Positions 55,101 through 64,000 are shown, numbered from the stretch's first letter. The stretch is DNA of 64,000 nucleotides from Moniliella sp. 'wahieum' (GCA_003971905.1 RSEE01000030.1:258001-322000), one strand, 5' to 3'. Program-made: numbers and translations. The notes: generated by a model from the sequence alone, not told the origin.

Positions 55101-57073
55101 CCTGACACGACGTCGCCTTGCCAAGAAGGAGATGGGGGTGCTCAAGACGGAGGCCAAGTCGGCCAAGCACTTCAAGGAGATCAGCGGCAAACTCGAGAAC
55201 AAATGGAACTCACCCAGATCCTTCAGCAACGGACCAAAGAGGCGCGTTCGAAGGGCACCCAGGTGCGCGACTTGCAAGCTCAGTTGGCCGCCGCCGATGC
55301 CAAGCACAGCGAGACAGAGGGCAAGTTGCGCGATGCTCTGGCGGAGCTCGCCAAACCCACTGTGGCCCTTGCCGAGTACGAGGCACTGCAGAAGCTGCTG
55401 TCGGAGAAGGAGCAGAGCTTACAAGAGGAACAGGCACGCAGCGCGCAGAAGGACAAAACCATTGCCGATCTGCAGGACGAGGGGACCCAGCGAACGCAGG
55501 AGATCGAAGCACACCAGCGGGTCATTACGCAGGCCACCCAGTCGTCCGAGGAGGATGCACAGCTGATCGCGGCGCTGCGGCAGGAGAATGCACAGCTGCA
55601 AGAGCAGCTCAGCCGCGCCCAGACGCTGAATGCTCTGCAAAAGAACTCGGGTCCGCGGCCCGAGGCCGCTGAGCCGTTCCAGCTCTCGCTGGGACGGGAC
55701 CTGGAGGGCCTGGGCCGGCGCAGACGTCCTTCCGATCTTGCCCTGGGCAATGGGGAGGAGATGGAAGAAGCCAGCTCGATCACCCTTGCCAAGCAGGCGC
55801 GGGGAGAGATGGGATTCCCCGACCGCCTGTCAGGCTACGATCTGGGTTCGGACGCCGACCCGCCGAGGAGATCATCCGGCTGCTCGAGAACGAGGAGCAG
55901 CTTGATGAGGATGTTCTCAATGGTCTGATTCTCAACCTGCGGTGCCCTCGCCATCCGCGGCGAACGCCCCTTCGCCCAAGGAAGTTCTCTTCCCTGCTCA
56001 TCTCATTTCGCTCGTGACAAACGAGATGTGGAAGTACGGCATGGTGCGGGAGAGCGAGCGGTTCCTGGCGAACGTGATGCAGACGGTGCAACAACATGTC
56101 ATGACGTTCGAGGACGAGAGTGCGATCGCACCAGGCATCTTCTGGTTGTCGAACGTGCACGAAGTGCTGAGTTTTGTCTGCATTGCTGAGAGCGACATGC
56201 TCCAAGGGATTGGTCCAGGCATGGATATGGACGATGCCGAGCTCAACGACTTTGAATGGGGCGACTACGAGCGATTGGTGACGATTGTCAAGCACGACCT
56301 GGACAGTCTTGAATACAATATCTACCACACCTGGATGCAAGAGGCCAAGAAGGTACTGCACAAGATGGTCGTTCCGGCCCTGATTGAGCACCAGGCGCTT
56401 CCGGGCTTTGTCACTTCGGACGCAGGTGGAAAACTGTTCAACCGTCTTCTCTCGGGCGGGACCGGGGTGCAGTACACCATGGACGATGTCCTGGGGCTGC
56501 TCAACAAGGTGTGGAAGGCGCTGATGTGCTACTATGTTGAGGCGAGCGTGACACAGCAAGTGGTCACCGAGTTGCTCAAGCTGATTGGTGTGACGGCGTT
56601 CAACGACCTTTTGATGCGGCGCAACTTTTGCTCGTGGAAACGGGCGATGCAGATCCAGTACAACATCACCCGAATCGAGGAGTGGTGCAAGTCGCATGAC
56701 ATGCCTGAGGGCACGCTCCAACTCGAGCACCTTATGCAGGCCACCAAGCTGCTCCAGCTCAAGAAGGCTACGCTCGGCGACATTGATATCATCTACGACG
56801 TGTGCTGGATGCTGACCCCGACCCAGATCCAGAAGCTGATTGCGCACTACTATGTGGCGGACTACGAGAACCCAATCTCTCCTGAAATTCTCAAGGCCGT
56901 TGCGGCGCGCGTCGTGCCCAACGATCGTAACGATCACCTCCTGCTCCCGCCCGAAGTGGACGAGCGGGACCGTACGAATTGCCCATGCCTCGCGAGGTAC
57001 CGGCATCGAGACCTACTGCCCGGCCTACCTGGACGTCCCAGTGCTCCGCCGGCTCACCAGCCAGGTCGCCTGA
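52200..57073 (+). CDS. MYO2: class V myosin heavy chain
   Basis: Actin motor that carries secretory vesicles and organelles to growth sites. The ATG at 52200 begins [20 protein letters not shown], the SH3-like N-domain. The motor holds [14 protein letters not shown], the P-loop GESGAGKT (split by an intron), switch [12 protein letters not shown], switch [10 protein letters not shown] and the actin-side IRCIKPN. The neck (about 54740-55130) has about six IQ-type repeats, for example [17 protein letters not shown] coiled coil follows ([20 protein letters not shown]). The cargo-binding DIL domain covers 55980-57000 ([45 protein letters not shown]). The end [14 protein letters not shown] stops at 57073. 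Introns: 52542-52590 and 52829-52884. At least eight one-base indels break the frame, near 52484, 53102, 53534, 54143, 54797, 55206, 55862 and 56960. Confidence 0.97.
52542..52590 (+). other. myosin V intron 1
   Basis: 49 nt, GTGCGC...GATACAG, phase 1; joins LNEPS to VLHTILNRY. Confidence 0.9.
52829..52884 (+). other. myosin V intron 2, inside the P-loop
   Basis: 56 nt, GTACGT...GATGCTAACATG...ATACAG, phase 2. It splits the Ser codon of GESGAGKT. Confidence 0.95.
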
Positions 57074-57439
57074 TTGTGGCGTTGTGGACGGCCAAGAGGA
57101 GAGTTAGCCGGTCCACGTCCTCTTCCCTTGACCATTTTCCTGCTATAACCCATTTAGGCGCTACACCATTCTGTACCCCTTTTCCTCACGCCAAATATAG
57201 AACCCATCATAGCGCTCAACGGAGCATCTGCAGATGGCCTGCGCGACGTATGATACGCCGACTCCGTTCGGCCGCCTGCCTCAAAAAGCAGCTCCCTATG
57301 CGACGACGACTAGGGACCGGAGAGATCGGAGACAGTGGAGGCAGATTGGGTTCCCGTGGTATATGAGGCAGAGGGCTAAGGCAGGGCTGAGGTGGCCGAG
57401 TTGGGCAAAAGCGATGAAGCGGCAAAGTTGAAGACGAGA
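57074..57439. other. convergent intergenic region myosin V/GOT1
   Basis: 3' flanks of two converging genes; no gene is supported. Confidence 0.55.
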
Positions 57440-57965
57440 TTATACCGCCGACCTGCGTGCTCCAGCAAGCTTGTCTAACACCTAGTGGAAGGTTAAGGTC
57501 AGTACTAGTCCAAGGACAGGAGACGAGGGGGGGGGACATACCTCTCGGATTCCAGGGAGAAGGAGGATGTTACCAATGAAAGGCAATTGCCTCATGAAGC
57601 TCAGAATGGTGGGGAAGAAGTCGCTGGGGCACTGTCAGTGGGGCGCACGGCAGAAGCAAGCAGGAGGGAACGCACCCGAAGAGATTAAGGAACCCAAATG
57701 CCTCGATGGCCATGCCGATGAAAGTCCAGCGGCAGAAGACGAGAAGGATGCCGGTGAAGAAGCATATTGTGCCTCGGATCTTTTGGCGGCGGGCAAAGAA
57801 ATAGAAGGTCTTCTGCGGGCCAATAAGGAGCGTGATACCGCCGGTGAAGAGCACATTGCCCAGCGCCAGCAGGGCGGCGTCAAAGAAGAGGAGCACACCC
57901 CCAAGGAAGAAAGCGCCAAAGGAAACAAGTCCCACCCCGAGTTTCTGCTGGTCCGACAGCCACAT
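57440..57965 (-). CDS. GOT1: Got1 vesicle-transport membrane protein
   Basis: Got1 is a small tetraspan Golgi/ER protein involved in ER-Golgi transport. The ATG at 57965 begins MWLSDQQKLGVGLVSFGAFF, the family start. Hydrophobic helices follow: FLGGVLLFFDAALLALGNVL, GGITLLIGPQKTFYFF and TICFFTGILLVFCRWTFIGM. After EAFGFLNLFG, intron 1 (57624-57675) joins to DFFPTILSFMRQLPFIGNIL. Intron 2 (57482-57541) precedes VLDKLAGARRSAV and the stop at 57440. The spliced frame is 414 bp, 137 residues, the normal family length, with no indel. The Golgi motor and SNARE genes nearby make a secretory neighbourhood. Confidence 0.95.
57482..57675 (-). other. two GOT1 introns
   Basis: Intron 1: 57624-57675 (52 nt, GTGCGT...GCCCCAG). 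Intron 2: 57482-57541 (60 nt, GTATGT...TTCCACTAG). Together they yield exactly the conserved DFFPTI and GIRE-VLDKL joins. Confidence 0.92.
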
Positions 57966-58919
57966 GGTGATTCAACACTGCAACAGTCGACGGAGGCGAC
58001 AGCAACAAAGATGGCAGTTGCGGTGGCGATGGCAAGGCCGATGGTGATGGCGATTGCAATGGCGATGGCAATGGCAATGGCGATGGCAAGGGCAACGACA
58101 ACAAGGCCCGCCAGCCCGCTCGCCTTGGCTCGTCGCTCTCGCTGGACGCGCCTCTCACGTGCTCCCCCCCCCCAGCAGGGAGGCAGTGTGCGCTTTGAAA
58201 GCTGGACAGGCGCCTGGCTCTCACACTGCCTTCTGCGCCGTTCCTGCAATTTCAACCACCCCTTGCTCCACCCGCATGGGAAGGAGATGGCGCGGTTTTG
58301 TTCGGCCGCAAGCACCAGTCATTGCTAGTTAAACAAGACCAAGACCAGAGGGAGCCCAGTGCGCCAAACGAAGCGTCCGCTCCAGGTCCTGGCCCAGACA
58401 CTCTGGATGCCCTTGTATACACCATTCCTTCTTCTCCCCCAAAATAACCCCCTCCCGTGCGCCGTCTCACACCTCACCCCTCACCGCCTCTTTCGTCCTA
58501 TCTTCCTTCACACATCCCTCACAGCAAGCGCTCCCCCCCCGATCTTTTTGCTAATAGCACATTGTGTCCGCTGACCGCATCCGTCTCTTCAGCGAACACC
58601 CCACACTCTCTGTACTCGTCGGCGCACCATTGGGTATCTTACTAGTAGCGCGCTTTGTGGCCGCAAAGTCAGTCACTTCGCAGACCAACCAGATGAGTCG
58701 ATGTGAGCCTCTCTCATCTGCATCACCGTTGGAGGGGATATGTTCGATTACTAAAGTTTAATCCACCTCTCCTTGTCAGAATGCAAAACAAGATCGCCAA
58801 TGTGCCATATATAGTACACCATCACAGGTCACCTCAGTTCTGCCTTCCCTCCCATTATATACTGTGTAGACCACTCATCCTTCTGTCATGGGGGGCGTCC
58901 TGTCGGAGGAGGGACCGAC
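57966..58919. other. GOT1 upstream region and spacer
   Basis: Contains the ATGGCN tandem at 58026-58091. A 65-residue frame starting at a GTG (58564) has one hydrophobic stretch but no ATG, so I leave it uncalled. Confidence 0.5.
58026..58091 (+). repeat. GCGATG/GCAATG hexanucleotide microsatellite
   Basis: About ten imperfect six-base units of the form GATGGC/AATGGC, 65-125 bp upstream of the GOT1 ATG on its 5' side. Open in two frames on both strands for that reason alone. Confidence 0.85.
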
Positions 58920-59248
58920 CCCTGTAGTTTAGGGATACAAACCCTTGGACGGCCAATCGGAGCTACACGTACGTTAGGTCCTGCTTCAGATCCTGGTTAA
59001 ACGTTAAACCGAGCGCGTAGAGGAACGTGGGAGAGTGTCTCTAGCTCGGGTGGCGGCCTGTGCGTGCAAAGGCCGCAGCTCAGACCCTGCGAGGTAGGAG
59101 CGGCGTATGTAGGTCGTCAGACCAGTTGAAGGAGTCCAGGAGCTCCGGGGTAACGCGGTTTCCCGGCGGCTTTACCACACTCGGCGCGCTGTAAATAGTA
59201 GACGGAATCCGATGGAGTCCTAATGAAGAGCAAGCGCTATTCTTTTTT
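58920..59248 (+). other. candidate structured RNA region ending in a T6 run
   Basis: No protein frame. GCGGCCTGTGCGTGCAAAGGCCGC (59052-59075) can form a six-pair hairpin, GGAGTCCAGGAGCTCC (59128-59143) contains a further self-complementary stem, and GGTTAAACGTTAAACC (58997-59012) is an inverted repeat. TTCTTTTTTCCCC at 59241-59253 is a possible Pol III stop. The family is not known to me. Confidence 0.25.
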
Positions 59249-59712
59249 CCCCTTTGTCGACCAGACGCGGAGATTTGCAAACGAGTGGTGAAAAGTGCGC
59301 GGGAATATGTAATAGTAGTGTCAAACATATGATATTTTGCACAAGAACATAACCTCCAGATACGCATGCCCGCTATACATTCACGCTCTTGTTGAGCCTC
59401 CAGCAGATGATGGTAGAGAGATATACCCTTATGTATAGATTCACGATGCACAGCAAAGGGTGAATAGGTGAAGGGTAAGAAGAAGAAAAAAGCTGGAATA
59501 AGAGAGTATACCGGGAAGCTCAGAGGGTAACCAAAATATTGGGGCTTCCGTCGGTAGCAAGATAGGGGGCATCAAGCCGCGAGAAGGCGGGGAGGTGGGG
59601 AGCAAGAGGCCATCAAGGCAGCGAAACTACAATAAGTGAGTCAAGGTAAAGGCCTTGACCAGAAATGACGCGAAAGGCACACAGACAGCGCTCTCGACCG
59701 GCGAGAAGCAGA
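59249..59712. other. downstream flank of the beta-barrel gene
   Basis: AT-richer than the surroundings; no gene is supported. Confidence 0.5.
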
Positions 59713-60932
59713 TTACTGCGTATTAGCGTGGGCGTTTTGAGCCATGCGGTCAAAAACGGAATAGATATTCTTGACCCGGTTCGCGTTGAACTTGGCCTCG
59801 GAGGCGGAGACTGAGGATGCGCTGGCGACCGAAAGGCGGGATGCTTGGACGGCGGCATGAGAAACGGATGCCAGGAGGCTTGCGCCAACTCTTTGGACAC
59901 AGAGACGCGCGATGCACTAGCTTTGCTGGCCTGGCTGGCAGAAAGTACAGAATGCATCGAGTGAACAGAGACGATCGACTTGGCACGCGAGACGGAGAGA
60001 CGACTGGCACGCAAGACGGAGGCAACAGAGGCTGACGAGGCTCGTGCGGCGGCGGCCGAAGCAGAAGCAGCAGCGGCTGAGCGGGAGGAAGCGAGACTGG
60101 CCTCATGCGCGCTCTTCTGTGCTGCCAGCTGACTCTTGTTGGGCAGGGTGGGGCCACATGGGCTGGGTGTACCATCAGTGAACGACCAGATAGGGTGGAT
60201 GATGCCAACAGAGTGAGGAGCCAGTTGCCCAAACAGGTCATACGTTAGGTCAATGTCGCACTGTTTTTTCGCGTGTCAGCATCATATCTCTGAGGATTGG
60301 TATATATACGAAGCAGAGACACGTTCGCTCTACTGGGCAGAGAGGGAGGCTGAGGAGGAAGAAGGAAACTCACAACATTCTGGCACGTCGACGTTGAGGG
60401 GTCGGGAGGGCAGGTGTCCAAAAGCTGTGCTGAGGTGGTGCCGTCAGGGGCGGTGATACGAATTTCTTTATGGCACAGTTCGCTTGGGCCCAGCCCTTTG
60501 GCCGCAAAGTAGTCCCAGCCTGGCTGGGAGGGGCAATGGCAGGCTGTATGCAAGTGAGGGTGAGTAGTGTGAATGGCGCCACCAGCAAGTGAAAGGCTAG
60601 CTGCCTGGTATAAACATCCAGCGGAAGAGGTGGGGGGAGAGAGGACGCACGGTACTGTCGCTCAAGTGAGTTCCACTGCAACTCCCGAGGCTCCCGCCTT
60701 CGGTGGCGGGATGGTACCACGTCGCCTCGCCCTGCCCGCGCCCAGCAAGACGCGGGGCAGTAGTGTTGAGCAAGTAGGCGTGGCGTTGGTTGGATGGCGC
60801 TGGCGCGCTTGGCGCAAGGGTGCGAGCAAGGTGGTGATGAGGATGGGGCGCGGGTGGGTGGCGTGGACGGTGGGGGCCACCGGGCCCCCACGGCCAGGAG
60901 GGCGAGGAGGGAGATAAAGAGCGTGGAGCGCA
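59713..60932 (-). CDS. secreted double-psi beta-barrel (expansin/RlpA-like) protein with Ser/Ala-rich t…
   Basis: Expansin-like barrel proteins loosen or bind wall polymers. The ATG at 60932 begins MRSTLFISLLALLAVG, a clear signal peptide. A shift in a G run gives a His/Pro-rich propeptide-like stretch and then GQGEATWYHPATEGGSLGSC, the GxATWY start of the barrel. An intron at 60544-60655 joins to HCPSQPGWDYFAAKG, then LCHKEIRITAPDGTT and LLDTCPPDPSTSTCQ. A second intron (about 60258-60366) leads to CDIDLTYDLFGQLAPHSVGI, then HPIWSF, the barrel end with its aspartate. The remaining 150 residues are Ser/Ala/Val-rich (SAAAASASAAAARASSASVA), one indel included, and end KFNANRVKNIYSVFDRMAQN. No GPI-type hydrophobic end is visible. 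The protein is probably wall-attached or secreted. Confidence 0.8.
60544..60655 (-). other. intron in the beta-barrel gene
   Basis: 112 nt, donor GTACCG, acceptor TTGCATACAG. The donor is not ideal, but a clean join to the next barrel block follows. Confidence 0.65.
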
Positions 60933-61936
60933 TGGCGGGTATCAAGAAGCAGAAGGAGTGTGGGGAGACGGTGGCGGAGGCGAGCGCACAAGGGGGCGCA
61001 TGCAACGCACATCCGATGGCAGAGGCAATATAACCGGCAACCGGCAGCAGCCAGCCAGCCATGCTCGACCACGCGCCGCAGGGCCTGGGTGTGGTGCATG
61101 GAAGCCAAGCCAAGCACGGCGCCAGTCTCCCCGCATTGGGGCAAGGCGCGAGTCGCAGAGGAGTGCGCATCCAGACAGCGTGCCTGTGCGTGCCGTGCGG
61201 ACGGCTGGGGCAGACAAGAGTCCCCGCCTGCCCCGCCGCACCGCGCAGGCCCCTCCGCCCCCTGTGCTCGCATAAGCGCCGTTCTGGCAGGCGAAGCCTC
61301 AGGCCTCCTCGTCTCGGCCAGCCACCCGGCCATTGCATCACTCCTACACGTCTCCCCCATGCCCTCCATTCCCCTGCCGGCTCGCCATGTACGTCATGTA
61401 TCGCTGGGGAGGCCGCGCGAATCATCCAGACAGCTCGCCGCGCGCCACACCAGGCCACAGCGCAGATTCCGCAGCCACCAGGCACCGGCATGCTCATTCA
61501 GGTTGAGTTCACTTGAACGTTCAACCCAGGTCGCTGGGGAAAGACTGCACGTGATCATCACGCATGACGCGTGGCGCTCGGATCCCAACCTCAGGTTGCG
61601 GTCACCAGCCACCGGCCACCGACCACAGGTCCTGATCAGCCTGACCGGCCTGACCCAAAGAGCATAGCTGCCGTATTCCTTGATCCATCAGTTGCGGCCG
61701 CCGAGTCTCTCGTTGGCACGCGACTACACTGAGAACACAGCCGGACACAAATTTGAATGGCGCCTGCCACCCTCAGGGACTCCGGTCTTTTGAACCGGTC
61801 CCCAAACAGTACTACTACCCCTACCCTCAGGTTCCAACATAATATACCTCAAGTAGATGCTCAAGAGAATGGTTAACGTGAGAGAAGCGTGCACAAGAGT
61901 CCGGGAGAGAAAAGGCCAAGTGGGGGGCAGGCCAGT
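60933..61936. promoter_or_regulatory. upstream region of the beta-barrel gene
   Basis: 1 kb. A perfect TTGAACGTTCAA lies at 61513-61524 and GCCTCAGGCCTCC at 61304-61316. Long open frames here are GC artefacts. The BET1 stop borders it. Confidence 0.5.
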
Positions 61937-62666
61937 TCAGCGCCTCCACCACCAAAGAATGACCTGAAGAAGGGGCAAGTTAGTCGGCGCTGCAAGCTAT
62001 AAAACAGAGGGAAGGGACATACGAAGATCCAAATGACCAGAAAGAGGAAGATCATCATGTTACACCACCAGCCCTTTTGGCGGCGGGCCATCCGGGTCAT
62101 CCTGCCAAAGTGGTCGATAGGGACGCTGTGGCACCCGAAAAAAGGTCGGTCTACAGCCCGGAAGGGACAAGAAGAAAGGGTTAGCAAACTGGTTTCCACC
62201 AAATCGGTCGCGCTAAAACAACCAGAAGACGCACCAAAGAGCTCAAGTCGGTGTTCCCGTCGCGCACTTCGGATCCAATACCGGACGTAATATCGCGCAA
62301 AAGCTTGACGCGCGCACTCAGGCCCTCGATTCGAGCATCGTTGCCCTCTTCCAATCTTCGGCGGTGCGTTGTTGGGCGTAAGAGCCCCAAGTCCCTGGCG
62401 GTGGAGGGCTCCAGCATAGGGGGAGGCAGCGGAGGAAGCAGCACCATACGGTGCAGACGAGGACGACGCGCCGGCATAGGGTGACGAAGTGGTCGCGGCA
62501 TTACCATAGGGGGCACCATAGCCGCGCGGCCATACCCGTAATTGCCATACCCATACCATACCCGTATCCAGCGTACGACGGAGACGGAGACGGAGACGGG
62601 GCGGCGCCATACTCAGCAGCAAGCGCGTCCTGCTCGGCTCCGGGCGCTGCAGCGCGGCGCGGACAT
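61937..62666 (-). CDS. BET1: Bet1 ER-Golgi SNARE
   Basis: Bet1 is a Qc-SNARE on ER-derived vesicles. The N-terminus (ATG near 62666, start uncertain) is Gly/Tyr/Ser-rich (GYGAPYGNAATTSSPYAGAS) and spans frames. The SNARE helix begins LEEGNDARIEGLSARVKLLR, then DITSGIGSEVRDGNTDLSSL. Intron 1 (62151-62234) joins to TDLFSGATASLSTTL. One G is missing, then GRMTRMARRQKGWWCNMMIF, LFLVIWIF is the juxtamembrane and membrane anchor. Intron 2 (61964-62022) adds VILWWWRR and the stop at 61937. Ending just after the membrane helix is typical of a tail-anchored SNARE. The zero-layer glutamine cannot be placed with confidence by eye. Confidence 0.9.
61964..62022 (-). other. BET1 intron 2
   Basis: 59 nt, GTATGT...ACTAACTTG...CTTCTTCAG, phase 0, before a 27-nt last exon (VILWWWRR and stop). 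Confidence 0.9.
62151..62234 (-). other. BET1 intron 1
   Basis: 84 nt, GTGCGT...TTTGCTAACCC...GGGCTGTAG, phase 0. Confidence 0.9.
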
Positions 62667-62979
62667 GGCCTGGCTCCTCACCGGACAAAAGGCAAAGGAG
62701 ACCTCGAGAGCAAGGCCAAGGTGGTAGCGCGTGGAATGTGGAGCTCTCGCGGATTTCCGCATCGTCCCGCCTCCAGGCCAGGGTGGCTTAGGGCAAGGAG
62801 ACGCTCTTCGTACGTTACCTAAGCCATAACCCAGGCGTGGAGAGTAGCAATGCATGCATGACAATCAATGACGTTTGGCGTGATGCGTGACGGATGACGT
62901 GGCGCTGGCTCCAATGAAATTGCCCGATGCACACCATCGGCAGCCACGGGCAACCAACCATCCAAGGCATTCGGCTCGG

Positions 62980-62991
62980 TTGAACGTTGAA
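62980..62991. promoter_or_regulatory. TTGAACGTTGAA near the start of the last gene
   Basis: A near-palindrome of the recurrent type, 49-60 bp upstream of the ATG at 63040 and about 315 bp upstream of the BET1 start. Confidence 0.45.
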
Positions 62992-63039
62992 TCAACGGGC
63001 TGTTCTTCTCATTGCCCCCAGCCTCGATCGCCGCCGCCA

Positions 63040-63669
63040 TGAGCTCGCTCTCACCCCCTACATCGGTCCCCGACCTAGTGCAGGCGTACCTATCCTCCCC
63101 CGCTCCAAAAATTTGGGGTGACCACTGCCGAGGGCGAGGAAGTGGAAGCGGACAACGCCTACGTGGTGGGGGTGCACTCGGTCACCATCGACCACGTCGT
63201 TACCAGGCCCTCTGGATCTTCCACACCCTCACCTCGATGGCGCACATTGAGGCGCTCCCCTCACCCGAAACTACGCCGGGGGAAGACTCGGACTTGGCCT
63301 CCCGGAAAATCTGTATGAGTGGGGCGCGATCCAGCTTTCCCCCGAGGAGAGGGGCAGCTGGTGCCGTCGGTTGCGGTTGCGCTGCTAAAGGCGTTTGTGG
63401 GGGGGTTCAAACCGCGCGCAAATGGGGTCAGATGCCCCGCCCGCGTCGAACAGGGCGTCCGAGCTCCCCATGCCCTGAACTTTGAAGGGTCCCAGGCTCA
63501 TAGCCTGGCACCCTTCGTCCGCGCGTTCTGGCAGCACGCAGGCATCCCTGAAGATGTCATTCCGATCCAGTCGCAGCCGGCGGAGGAGGCCAATGAGGTC
63601 TTGTCCACCACGGCCTGGAGGCAATTTGTCCTGGCTATGCACGCAGCGCCGCAGGGTGCGGGACCATAA
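63040..63669 (+). CDS. hypothetical protein, family not recognised
   Basis: The ATG at 63040 (GCCGCCATGAGC) begins MSSLSPPTSVPDLVQAYLSS. One surplus A in an A5 run (63107-63111) shifts to KFGVTTAEGEEVEADNAYVV and GVHSVTIDH. A missing base then leads to RRYQALWIFHTLTSMAHIEA. ENLYEWGAIQLSPEERG and finally GQLVPSVAVALLKAFVGGFK follow in further frames. The last frame runs to the stop at 63667-63669 (PEDVIPIQSQPAEEANEVLS, AWRQFVLAMHA). Four shifts in 630 bp are needed, yet each joined piece has normal globular composition, so a real single-domain protein of about 210 residues is likely. I know no family with these strings. Confidence 0.5.
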
Positions 63670-64000
63670 GCACTCATGAGTGAGTACTGAGCATGGATCA
63701 GGGAACGAACGCGTCTTAATGCACTTGTATACCCTTCCGTTCCAGTATAAACCCCCGTAAATTGCATGATTGGTCTTTTTGTGATGCCGCTTGCCGTCAC
63801 CATTCTCAACTTCACTGAAGGCGACGACAGTCAGAATTGACTTCTTCGTTAAGACAGCAAAACCGAGCCGCTCTAATAGCGGTTTCCAGCCGGCCGTCCA
63901 TTCTACGCGTCCATGCATCATACACATCATGTGCATCATGGGCCGTTTGGAAATCACATTGACATTGTGTGTTGGCGTCAATTGGTAGGAGGGGCACGTT
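63670..64000. other. downstream flank to window end
   Basis: CACTCATGAGTG (63671-63682) is a perfect palindrome, followed by GTGAGTACTGAGC. No gene is supported. Confidence 0.5.

Noticed and set aside
55780..57006. 408-residue minus-strand open frame
   Set aside because: Antisense to the myosin V cargo-binding domain, which has unmistakable family motifs on +.
58564..58761. 65-residue frame with one hydrophobic stretch
   Set aside because: Starts at GTG, has no upstream ATG and no supporting splice acceptor; too weak to call.
59052..59143. Signal recognition particle RNA
   Set aside because: Some strings resemble an Alu-type domain, but the helix 8 core and characteristic loops could not be found, so only an unspecific RNA candidate is reported.

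Overview
The window is nuclear DNA of a fungus, most likely a basidiomycete. The signs are GC-rich DNA, few and short spliceosomal introns (about 50-130 nt, GTACGT/GTATGT/GTGCGT donors, a CTAAC branch site, CAG/TAG acceptors), fungus-specific genes (PAM17, Zn2Cys6 regulators, fungal-type carnitine acetyltransferase) and two WW/glycine-rich proteins. The order cannot be fixed from sequence alone; low intron density suits Trichosporonales-like Tremellomycetes or Ustilaginomycotina. The sequence carries many one-base indels. In at least ten conserved genes the protein continues in another frame with no splice sites, so several genes below are given as spans over two or more frames.

Layout. 1-5.4 kb is a repeat island: two direct copies of a 1.2-kb unit, a 102-bp tandem array, a small unknown gene and a decayed reverse-transcriptase fragment. 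5.5-14.8 kb holds a probable Mediator subunit 17, a probable alpha-arrestin and an unknown gene, all on +. Then come an intron-containing tRNA-Leu(CAG), PAM17 (-) diverging from CKS1 (+), and UBE2W (-). 18.3-19.8 kb is the 3' end of a broken Ty3/gypsy chromovirus-type element with a possible LTR. A Pmp3-like gene and eIF3e (-) follow. Carnitine acetyltransferase (+) converges on NOC4 (-), followed by a coiled-coil gene, 14-3-3 and an F-box-like gene, all on -.

36-41.6 kb is a divergent pair of Zn2Cys6 transcription factors around a 540-bp intergenic region. 42-51.6 kb has two WW-domain paralogues on opposite strands flanking a multi-KH RNA-binding gene (-) and a Ser/Pro-rich unknown (+). 52-63 kb is rich in secretory-pathway genes: class V myosin (+), GOT1 (-), a secreted double-psi beta-barrel protein (-) and the SNARE BET1 (-). 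An unrecognised gene (+) closes the window.

The genes are mostly housekeeping (translation, ribosome assembly, ubiquitin, cell cycle, mitochondrial import, vesicle traffic, acetyl-carnitine metabolism). The most notable non-coding feature is a family of short TTGAA/TTCAA palindromes or tandems that recurs upstream of many of these start codons.
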